A DNA stretch of 12,118 bases from NCBI GenBank assembly GCA_031273305.1, contig JAISSC010000008.1:1-12118 (forward strand), written 5' to 3'. The translations under genes were made by a program, and so were the position numbers. This DNA is from Flavobacteriaceae bacterium. GTDB lineage: Bacteria; Bacteroidota; Bacteroidia; Flavobacteriales; Weeksellaceae. Below the pieces are notes generated by a model. The model ran no database searches, had not been told where the DNA came from, and saw nothing but the letters and a program-made list of their open reading frames with translations. Below, piece after piece: positions 5,841-12,118 of this stretch. Each line of letters starts with the position of its first letter. Within the stretch, counting starts at the first letter, position 1.

Positions 5841-7349
5841 ATGAAAATATATAAATTTGAGTTGAAGTTATTGGTATTAAGTCTTATATCAATGACTTTT
5901 TTATTGAGTTGTGAAAGTGATTCAACAAGTATCGGGTCTAATCTTATACCGGATAAGCCCGAAGGAAATGTAACATATGTTGATTTGATAGCCTATAATA
6001 TATCAAACAACGACACCATCAGGGCAGATTGCAATACTCTGACCAATGGTTTGATAGGAGTTTATGAAGATGCCGTTTTTGGTAAATCCAAAGCATCGTT
6101 TAATACGCAGATAAGGCTAAATTCGTCAGATGAGATTGTGGGAACCATTCAGGAAATAGATTCAGTGGTATTAGCCTTTTATCCTTCCTATACCTCTTCT
6201 TCGTCTACGGTAAAAGAAGTTATCCTTAATCCGGGAAGTACCAGCGGAATTGATACTATTAAATATATCACCAAATATCCTTTGTCGTCATACTTGGGCG
6301 GAGGAAGCCCCATGACTGTTAAAATAAACCGTATCAATACTTTTTTAGAATCTTTCGAATCCAAATTTTATTCCGATAAGAGTATTGACGTCGGGGATCT
6401 GTTAGGAACCGCCGTGTTGAGTGATTCGGTGACTACGGTTTCCATAAAAACCAGTGACGGAAAAACGGTTTTGGAACCTACTATTCCGGGATACAGGATT
6501 AAATTAGATACAGAATATTTTAAACAACATTTTTTTGATAAAAAGGGAAGTGCAGATATAGGCGATAACTCAAAATTTATCCAATATTTTAGAGGAATCA
6601 GAATATCTCCGGAGGATGATACATCCAAATTTATGGTTAATTTCCCCAGAAGCACAGTCACTCTGACGGCTTATTACAGGTATAAAAATGACCCGTCCGA
6701 CAGCTATACCGGAACTTCGTATGCATTTACCGTAAATTCGGTCTACAACACGGTTGTAGGAGAATATGATTTTTATGGAAGAAGCACCGCAGGCAGTCAG
6801 TTTAAGCAACAGATGCAAAACCCGGATAAAGTTTCGGGAGAATCTACCCTGTTCCTTCAGGGGATGGGAGGACCTTCCATTCATCTGAAATTGGATGATA
6901 CACAAATAGAAGCAGTAAGAGATTCCGTAAAAAATAAAGGATGGGCGGTTATAGATGCTAAACTGAAATTTTATCTGGCAGAAGATGCCGTTTCAAAGCC
7001 GACGTATATTTATGGATATAACCTCACCAAACTGTCATTTCTTCCGGATTTAACAAGTTACCCCAGTTTAGCAGGATATTATTTTAACCCGGCTTATAAT
7101 TTTACTGACAATCCGGGATATTATACTCTGAATGTTACTAATCATATTAAGAATATTGTAGAAAAAAATGAGGCTAATGATGAAATATTGGTAGAAATGG
7201 GTAACTTTGCAATTGATTCATCCAGTGGTGTTTATCTGGGATATTCCAGGACTACCAGAGTTTATGAACCCTTCCGATTGATATTTTATGGAAATAAAGA
7301 AACGGGAGATAAAAAACTAAAATTAGAGATCATATATACTAAAAATTAA
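5841..7349 (+). CDS. DUF4270 family lipoprotein
   Basis: A 502-residue exported lipoprotein. A short basic N-terminus and hydrophobic stretch (about 8-22) end in the lipobox LLSC with lipidation at Cys24. The acidic residues right after it (CESDS) are compatible with the Bacteroidota surface-export signal, but this is inference. The mature start SIGSNLIPD and the nearby VYEDAVFGKSKASFNTQIRL segment (about 74-93) fit DUF4270, a Bacteroidota family of unknown function. The body is rich in Ser, Thr, Tyr and Asp and has no transmembrane segments, in keeping with a beta-rich periplasmic or outer-membrane-attached protein. The gene starts 8 bases after the glycogen-synthase-like gene and ends 27 bases before glmS, so the three are probably cotranscribed. 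The context suggests a link to envelope or sugar metabolism; the function is unknown. Confidence 0.85.
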   Translation: MKIYKFELKLLVLSLISMTFLLSCESDSTSIGSNLIPDKPEGNVTYVDLIAYNISNNDTIRADCNTLTNGLIGVYEDAVFGKSKASFNTQIRLNSSDEIVGTIQEIDSVVLAFYPSYTSSSSTVKEVILNPGSTSGIDTIKYITKYPLSSYLGGGSPMTVKINRINTFLESFESKFYSDKSIDVGDLLGTAVLSDSVTTVSIKTSDGKTVLEPTIPGYRIKLDTEYFKQHFFDKKGSADIGDNSKFIQYFRGIRISPEDDTSKFMVNFPRSTVTLTAYYRYKNDPSDSYTGTSYAFTVNSVYNTVVGEYDFYGRSTAGSQFKQQMQNPDKVSGESTLFLQGMGGPSIHLKLDDTQIEAVRDSVKNKGWAVIDAKLKFYLAEDAVSKPTYIYGYNLTKLSFLPDLTSYPSLAGYYFNPAYNFTDNPGYYTLNVTNHIKNIVEKNEANDEILVEMGNFAIDSSSGVYLGYSRTTRVYEPFRLIFYGNKETGDKKLKLEIIYTKN

Positions 7350-7376
7350 TTAATTTATTAACTTAAAACGTTTTTT

Positions 7377-9224
7377 ATGTGCGGAATAACAGGATACATA
7401 GGATATAAAGAAGCCTATCCGATTATTATCAATGGGTTAAAACGGTTGGAATACAGAGGATATGACAGTGCAGGAATTATCTTAAACGAGAACGAAAACT
7501 TTAAGTTGAGGAAAACCAAAGGGAAAGTTTCGGATTTGGAGGATAAATGCACCGATCTAAATACTAAAGCTACCGTAGGAATGGGACATACAAGATGGGC
7601 AACTCATGGAGTTCCGAATGATATAAATTCCCACCCGCATGTGTCCAACAACGGCAAAATAGCATTAATTCATAATGGGATAATAGAGAATTACAATACC
7701 TTAAAGATCATGCTGATTTCCAAAGGCTATGTATTTAAGAGTGAAACGGACACAGAAGTATTGGTGAATTTAATCCAATACATGCAGGAAACCCAACAGG
7801 AGGATTTTGCAACTGCCGTAAGATATGCCCTCAACGAAGTAGTAGGAGCCTATGCCATAGCGGTTATGGAAATAGACAGACCTCAGGAGATCGTAGTGGC
7901 TCGGTTGAGTAGTCCGTTGGCTATAGGAATAGGAGAAAATGAATATTTTATCGCTTCCGATGCCTCTCCCTTTGTAGAGTTTACCAAAGAAGTTGTTTAT
8001 CTTGAAGATGGAGAAATGGCAACCATTACCCTTGAAGGAGGAGTAGACGTACATAAGATAAAAGATAATGCCAAAGTGAATCTTATTATTCAGGAGCTGA
8101 AATTAAGTCTTGAAGAAATAGAAAAAGGAGGATATGATCATTTTATGCTGAAAGAAATACACGAACAACCTAAATCGATCATGGATACCATGAGAGGACG
8201 ATTGTTGGTGAATGAAGGAACTATTCAGATGGCGGGAATTTTAGATTATCAGGATAAATTTTTAAATGCAGAAAAAATTATTATTATTTCCTGCGGCACT
8301 TCCTGGCATGCAGGTTTAGTGGGAGAATATCTTATAGAAGACCTTGCCCGGATTCCCGTAGAAGTAGAATATGCTTCGGAATTTAGATATAGAAATCCGA
8401 TTATTACAGATAAAGACGTGGTAATTGCTATTTCCCAATCGGGAGAAACCGCAGATACTCTGGCTGCCTTAAAACTGGCAAAAGAAAAAGGAGCTTTTAT
8501 TTATGGTATATGCAATGTGGTGGATTCATCCATTGCACGACTTACAGATGCAGGGTCTTATACACATGCAGGACCTGAAATAGGAGTAGCTTCGACTAAG
8601 GCATTTACTGCTCAATTAGCCGTACTTACTATGATTGCCATTAAACTGGCAAAACATAAAGGAGTTATCAGCGAAGAAAAATTCAATACCCTGATAGCAG
8701 AATTAGAAACCATTCCAAACAAGGTTAGAGACGTAATAAAAAATACGGAAGAGCAGGTAAAAGCAATTGCACGATTATATGCTAAAACCAGTAATTTCTT
8801 ATACTTAGGAAGAGGATATAATTACCCGATAGCTTTGGAAGGAGCATTAAAACTAAAGGAAATATCTTATATCCATGCAGAAGGCTATCCGGCAGCAGAG
8901 ATGAAGCACGGACCTATCGCCTTGATTGACGAGAACATGCCTATAGTTGTCATAGCACCCAAAACGGATCATTACGACAAGATTGTAAGCAACATTCAGG
9001 AAATAAATTCAAGAAAAGGAAACGTAATAGCTATCGTAACTGAGAATGATACGCAAGTAAGAAATATGGTGTCACAAGCCATAGAAATTCCCGATGTTTC
9101 AGAATGTCTGATTCCGATATTGGCTTCTATCCCGTTGCAATTATTAGCTTATTATATAGCCATACTTAGAGGAGCGAACGTAGACCAGCCCAGAAATTTG
9201 GCAAAATCAGTGACCGTAGAATAG
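7377..9224 (+). CDS. glmS: Glutamine-fructose-6-phosphate aminotransferase (isomerizing) GlmS
   Basis: GlmS makes glucosamine-6-phosphate from fructose-6-phosphate and glutamine, the entry step to UDP-GlcNAc for peptidoglycan and LPS. The N-terminal glutaminase starts MCGITGYIG, with Cys2 exposed as nucleophile after Met removal. HTRWATHG (71-78) and HNGIIENY (99-106) follow. Two SIS sugar-isomerase domains carry SCGTSWHAG (305-313), SQSGETADT (353-361), EIGVASTKAFTAQL (401-414) and HAEGYPAAEMKHGP (500-513). The C-terminus DQPRNLAKSVTVE is the canonical end. At 615 residues it is complete. The 27-base gap upstream is far too short for a glmS ribozyme, and none is seen. It is the last gene of the probable operon with the glycogen-synthase-like and DUF4270 genes. 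No clear intrinsic terminator follows. Confidence 0.98.
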   Translation: MCGITGYIGYKEAYPIIINGLKRLEYRGYDSAGIILNENENFKLRKTKGKVSDLEDKCTDLNTKATVGMGHTRWATHGVPNDINSHPHVSNNGKIALIHNGIIENYNTLKIMLISKGYVFKSETDTEVLVNLIQYMQETQQEDFATAVRYALNEVVGAYAIAVMEIDRPQEIVVARLSSPLAIGIGENEYFIASDASPFVEFTKEVVYLEDGEMATITLEGGVDVHKIKDNAKVNLIIQELKLSLEEIEKGGYDHFMLKEIHEQPKSIMDTMRGRLLVNEGTIQMAGILDYQDKFLNAEKIIIISCGTSWHAGLVGEYLIEDLARIPVEVEYASEFRYRNPIITDKDVVIAISQSGETADTLAALKLAKEKGAFIYGICNVVDSSIARLTDAGSYTHAGPEIGVASTKAFTAQLAVLTMIAIKLAKHKGVISEEKFNTLIAELETIPNKVRDVIKNTEEQVKAIARLYAKTSNFLYLGRGYNYPIALEGALKLKEISYIHAEGYPAAEMKHGPIALIDENMPIVVIAPKTDHYDKIVSNIQEINSRKGNVIAIVTENDTQVRNMVSQAIEIPDVSECLIPILASIPLQLLAYYIAILRGANVDQPRNLAKSVTVE

Positions 9225-9345
9225 ATTTTACTATAAAAAAATGGTACTAAAAGAAGTTTAGTTTATCTAAGTTTTATCTCATAAGCATTACAAAAATCAT
9301 CAAAATTAGTTACTTAGAATTTTCCCGTAACACATAAAAATAAAG

Positions 9346-9353
9346 TAATTTTG
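9346..9353 (+). promoter_or_regulatory. -7 promoter element for gpmI
   Basis: TAATTTTG matches TAnnTTTG and lies 18 bases before the gpmI ATG, implying a very short leader. The 146-base gap from glmS holds no other strong signal; a weak ACTAAA/TTTAGT stem sits at 9246-9262. Confidence 0.45.
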
Positions 9354-9370
9354 TAGTAAAATAATGGACA

Positions 9371-10894
9371 ATGAATAAAAAGGTAATTTTGATGATTCTG
9401 GACGGATGGGGAATAGCTGAAGATAAAAGTGTTTCAGCAATAGATCAGGCTCATACGCCATTCATGGATAGCAGTTTTCAAAAATATTCTAATACAACTT
9501 TGATAACCTATGGTTTAGACGTAGGGTTACCTAAAGGACAGATGGGAAATTCGGAAGTCGGACATATGAATTTAGGAGCCGGGAGAGTAGTCTATCAAAA
9601 TTTAACAAAAATTAATTTAGCAGTTGAAAACGGAACTTTAGGAAATGAAGAAGAATTAAAAAAGGCTTTCAGTTATGCTAAGAACAATAATAAACCGGTT
9701 CATTTTATAGGATTAGTCTCCGATGGAGGAGTGCATTCCCATATTAGTCATTTAAAAGCATTGGTGGAGGCAGCTCATGTCTCGCAAGTAGATAATGTAT
9801 TTGTACATGCTTTCACGGACGGAAGAGATTGCGACCCGCAAAGCGGAAGAGGTTTTATAGAAGAAACATTGGAATTTTGTAGGGAAAATAATGCCAAATT
9901 AGCCTCTATCGTAGGAAGATACTATGCAATGGATAGAGATAAACGTTGGGAGAGAGTAAAGGTGGCTTACGATGCTATGATCAATGCCGAAGGAGTTAAA
10001 ACAGACGATCCGTTAGAAGCCATCCGACAATCGTATCAGGACGGAATAACCGATGAATTTTTGAAGCCAATTATTGTTACCGAAAACAATCAGCCCGTAG
10101 CGAAAATAAAAGAAGGAGATGTAGTAATTTGCTTTAACTTCAGGACGGACAGACCCAGAGAAATTGTAGACGTTTTATCTCAATATGATCACCCCGAAGT
10201 AGGAATCAAAAAACTTGAGTTATACTTTGTTACCATGACGGAATATGACGAAACCTTTAAAAATATCCATATCATATTCAAAGAAGATACCATTAAAAAT
10301 ACCTTAGGAGAAGTTATTGCCAATGCATCTCTGAAGCAAATAAGAATAGCCGAGACAGAAAAATACCCACATGTAACTTTCTTTTTTTCAGGAGGAGAAG
10401 AAAAAGTATTTGAGAATGAAAAACGAATTTTGGCGCAATCTCCTAAAGACGTTCCCACTTACGATCTAAAACCTCAGATGGCAGCTTATGACATTAAAGA
10501 TGCAATTATTCCCGAATTAAAGAAAAAAGAAGTAGACTTTGTGTGTTTAAACTTTGCTAATGCAGATATGGTTGGTCATACCGGAGTTTTTGAAGCCGCC
10601 GTAAAAGCCGCCGAAGTTGTAGACGAATGTGCCGGAGAAATATGCAAAGTGGCTTTAGAGAACGGTTATATAACCCTTATTATAGCAGATCACGGAAATT
10701 CCGATAAAATGAAGAATGAAGATGGTTCCCCTAATACTCAGCATACGACCAATCTGGTGCCCCTGATTATTGTAGACCACGAACATTATCGGTTGCATCA
10801 GGGAAAACTTGGAGACATTGCCCCCACTATCCTTACCCTGATGGGATTGCCAATTCCAAAAGAAATGACAGGAGACATACTTATCGAAAGGTAA
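9371..10894 (+). CDS. gpmI: 2,3-bisphosphoglycerate-independent phosphoglycerate mutase GpmI
   Basis: GpmI interconverts 3- and 2-phosphoglycerate in glycolysis and gluconeogenesis, using a phosphoserine intermediate and usually two Mn2+ ions. It belongs to the alkaline phosphatase superfamily. D11 in ILDGWG and the nucleophile Ser61 in MGNSEVGHMNLGAGR (58-72) are present. The substrate-binding stretches SDGGVHSH (117-124), FTDGRD (148-153) and GRYYAMDRDKRWER (182-195) are present too, as is FNFRTDRPRE (255-264). The second metal cluster is seen as NADMVGHTG (397-405), ADHGNSD (439-445) and the H458 region. At 507 residues it is full length. The ATG at 9371 gives the usual start; a four-codon frame beginning at 9364 overlaps it and is not considered real. 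It stands alone with its own -7 box. Confidence 0.98.
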   Translation: MNKKVILMILDGWGIAEDKSVSAIDQAHTPFMDSSFQKYSNTTLITYGLDVGLPKGQMGNSEVGHMNLGAGRVVYQNLTKINLAVENGTLGNEEELKKAFSYAKNNNKPVHFIGLVSDGGVHSHISHLKALVEAAHVSQVDNVFVHAFTDGRDCDPQSGRGFIEETLEFCRENNAKLASIVGRYYAMDRDKRWERVKVAYDAMINAEGVKTDDPLEAIRQSYQDGITDEFLKPIIVTENNQPVAKIKEGDVVICFNFRTDRPREIVDVLSQYDHPEVGIKKLELYFVTMTEYDETFKNIHIIFKEDTIKNTLGEVIANASLKQIRIAETEKYPHVTFFFSGGEEKVFENEKRILAQSPKDVPTYDLKPQMAAYDIKDAIIPELKKKEVDFVCLNFANADMVGHTGVFEAAVKAAEVVDECAGEICKVALENGYITLIIADHGNSDKMKNEDGSPNTQHTTNLVPLIIVDHEHYRLHQGKLGDIAPTILTLMGLPIPKEMTGDILIER

Positions 10895-11465
10895 TAAGAA
10901 ATCCGTTTTTAGTGTCCGTATTTAAGTTATTATAAATCAGCAAGTTTATAGTTAATATACTCACTATCACTAACCGGAAAGAATATTAAGATTTACGGGA
11001 GAAAAGAAGTGTCTCAATAAAATTTATATCTCTATAATTTATTCCGGAAAGCATCAATTAGGATAAATCTAAATTTCCGATTCAGGGTTTATTAGAAAAA
11101 TTCATGTATCCGTCATCAAAAATAGTTTCTAATCAAATACATACTTATATTTAAAGATGTTATGTAAAACAATAGCAAAGTTTTATATTAAAAAGGTATT
11201 GTAAATAATTAGCATATGCATAAATGAAAAATATGCAGAATTTGTGTAAATATTTTATCGAAAGAGAATAAAGAGTAGGTAAATTATAAAAAAGCAAGTA
11301 ATAATCGAATTATATTTATGTATTATTAAAAAACAAGAATCTGGTTTTATCTGAAATGCAAAAACTATTTTAACATATATTTAACAATTAGAAGTATCAG
11401 TTCGATTAAACATAATTTCTACTTTTGTAAGCTAATAATACTAAATCATATAAAAGAACAACTAA
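10895..11465. other. 571-bp AT-rich stretch without a gene
   Basis: No convincing reading frame or RNA gene is seen. The first part (10895-11150) holds an inverted pair ATTAGAAA (11091-11098) and TTTCTAAT (11126-11133) around 27 bases. A small hairpin, ATGTAAAAC (11162-11170) with GTTTTATAT (11180-11188), and a TGCATA/TATGCA pair (11217-11222 and 11232-11237) follow. None has a T-tract. No clear gpmI terminator is visible. The last 50 bases hold the tssD promoter. The length is well above the other gaps, so a small RNA or decayed gene cannot be excluded. Confidence 0.5.
11420..11427 (+). promoter_or_regulatory. -7 promoter element for tssD
   Basis: TACTTTTG matches TAnnTTTG and lies 38 bases before the tssD ATG. 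The leader is A-rich (ending CAACTAA directly before the ATG) with no Shine-Dalgarno sequence, as is usual for highly expressed Bacteroidota genes. No good -33 TTTG is seen. Confidence 0.55.
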
Positions 11466-11852
11466 ATGTCATTTAAAGCAAAACTAAAAGTAGCAGGAAA
11501 GAATTATAACATTTTAAATGTTAATTATTCATTAGCTCAAGAAACCGACCCAACAGGGCGTCCATCCTCACAAACAAGAGGAGGCAGGATTGAAGTAACT
11601 GTAGAATCTACAGGTGAAACCGATATATTTGAGTGGATGACTAATAGCTTTGAAAGAAAGGACGGGAGCATAGTTTTTTTAAGAGGAGATTCTAATACTA
11701 CTTTAAAAGAACTAAATTTTACTGACGGTTACGTAGTAAAATACAGAGAAAATTTTGACTCTATGGGAAGAAACCCTTTAACAGAAACTTTTACCATTTC
11801 CGCAAGAACTATAAACGTAGGTGGAGGAGGACATGTTAACGAATGGGTATAA
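11466..11852 (+). CDS. tssD: Type VI secretion tube protein TssD (Hcp), Bacteroidota type
   Basis: TssD/Hcp forms hexameric rings that stack into the inner tube of the type VI secretion system and is itself ejected into target cells. The 128-residue protein starts MSFKAKLKVAGKNYNI. It has the segment FSL/YSLAQETDPTGRPSSQTRGG (21-40) followed by RIEVTVEST (41-49), typical of the short Hcp proteins of Bacteroidota T6SS (subtype iii). A conserved FEWM (55-58) and a C-terminal ETFTISARTINV strand (107-118) follow. There is no signal peptide, as expected. The gene has its own -7 box and a strong terminator, so it is monocistronic, and no other tss gene is in the window. It could be a tube subunit for a system encoded elsewhere or carry an effector cargo by interaction; no C-terminal toxin extension is present. 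Confidence 0.88.
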   Translation: MSFKAKLKVAGKNYNILNVNYSLAQETDPTGRPSSQTRGGRIEVTVESTGETDIFEWMTNSFERKDGSIVFLRGDSNTTLKELNFTDGYVVKYRENFDSMGRNPLTETFTISARTINVGGGGHVNEWV

Positions 11853-11878
11853 CATCAATTTTTCAATAAAAAAGTTAG

Positions 11879-11911
11879 AAAGAAGCAATTTTATTATTGC
11901 TTCTTTTTTTT
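11879..11911 (+). terminator. Intrinsic terminator after tssD
   Basis: AAAGAAGCAAT (11879-11889), a six-base loop and ATTGCTTCTTT (11896-11906) form a perfect 11-bp stem, with T's running on to 11911. It begins 26 bases after the tssD stop. The A-rich left arm would allow weaker termination on the other strand as well. Confidence 0.92.
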
Positions 11912-11971
11912 GAATTATATGTAAGACGACCGGATAAGTTTTGCAAACGTAAGTCGGTCTTTGTAACCGTA

Positions 11972-12026
11972 GATGAAGCAACCTCATTCCATATGCGAGC
12001 GTAGCGTAGCAAATCCCCATAACGCA
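11972..12026. repeat. Degenerate two-unit copy of the GCGAGG/GAAGCAA repeat
   Basis: GATGAAGCAACCTCATTCC (11972-11990) resembles the end of unit 1 at 2556-2589. TATGCGAGCGTAGCG with TAGCAAATCCCCATAA (about 11992-12022) resembles unit 2 at 2590-2625, with small gaps. The order and orientation of the two units match. The copy is more decayed than the left one. Confidence 0.5.
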
Positions 12027-12031
12027 GCAAA

Positions 12032-12052
12032 TTAACCAGAGTTCGGAATAAG
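12032..12052. repeat. Dispersed 21-bp repeat, copy 2
   Basis: Same orientation as 2476-2496 and identical at 19 of 21 positions, including the GAGTTCGG and ATAAG blocks. Here it lies after the GCGAGG-type units, whereas at the left locus it lies before them. Confidence 0.6.
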
Positions 12053-12055
12053 AAC

Positions 12056-12118
12056 TTTTTGTAAACGATATGATATAAATTATTTTTAAATCATAACGCA
12101 AAACAAAAAAGCAACTAA
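12056..12118 (+). promoter_or_regulatory. Promoter-like region and leader for a gene starting at or just past the right edge
   Basis: TTTTTG (12056-12061) and TATTTTTA (12081-12088), 19 bases apart, approximate the Bacteroidota -33/-7 pair; the last base of the -7 box deviates from TAnnTTTG. The following sequence shares TAAATCATA (12087-12095) and the final CAACTAA (12112-12118) with the tssD leader, where CAACTAA directly precedes the ATG. The window ends exactly there, so an ATG at 12119 is predicted. Confidence 0.4.

Noticed and set aside
7350..7376. glmS ribozyme upstream of glmS
   Set aside because: Only 27 AT-rich bases separate DUF4270 and glmS; the ribozyme needs well over 100 and none of its core is present.
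7770..8054. Open frame on the minus strand inside glmS
   Set aside because: It is antisense to the conserved glutaminase domain, with an aromatic-rich translation and no start signal.
9246..9262. Intrinsic terminator after glmS (ACTAAA/TTTAGT stem)
   Set aside because: The stem is only 6 bp of A/T-rich pairs and no T-run follows directly.
11778..12101. Open frame on the minus strand across the tssD 3' end, terminator and repeats
   Set aside because: It runs antisense to tssD and through the terminator stem, and its translation is rich in Cys, Tyr and Ile with no family likeness.

Overview
The window looks like chromosome of a member of the Bacteroidota, most likely class Flavobacteriia. The DNA is AT-rich and genes rarely have a Shine-Dalgarno sequence. 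Several genes carry a Bacteroidota-type -7 element (TAnnTTTG) upstream. The gene set also fits: a DUF4270 lipoprotein, an N-terminal-only glycogen-synthase-like protein beside glmS, and a Hcp/TssD of the Bacteroidota type VI secretion family. I cannot name the genus with confidence.

Left part (1-4910, all on the minus strand). In transcription order this holds panC, panD and a polytopic LPG_synthase_TM/UPF0104 membrane protein, which form a tight group. A repeat-rich gap follows (about 2460-2625), then ligA, then the first 49 codons of purB, which runs off the left edge. PanD and PanC make beta-alanine and join it to pantoate (coenzyme A pathway). LigA is the replicative NAD-dependent ligase. 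PurB acts twice in purine synthesis.

Middle (5023-9224, plus strand). A divergent promoter region separates panC from a probable three-gene operon: a GT5 N-terminal-domain-only glycogen/starch synthase-like protein, a DUF4270 lipoprotein and glmS. GlmS makes glucosamine-6-phosphate for peptidoglycan and LPS, so the operon has a cell-envelope or sugar flavour. The roles of its first two members are not established by sequence.

Right part (9371-12118, plus strand). gpmI (glycolysis) has its own -7 element. A 571-bp AT-rich non-coding stretch follows, then a monocistronic tssD/hcp with its own -7 element and a strong intrinsic terminator. The last 200 bases carry degenerate copies of the repeats seen at 2476-2625. 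They end with a promoter-like region whose last bases resemble the tssD leader, so another gene, perhaps a second tssD, may start just past the window edge.

Most of the window is ordinary core metabolism. The points most worth a second look are the non-canonical glycogen-synthase-like protein and its operon, the stand-alone tssD with its possible twin, and the shared dispersed repeat.
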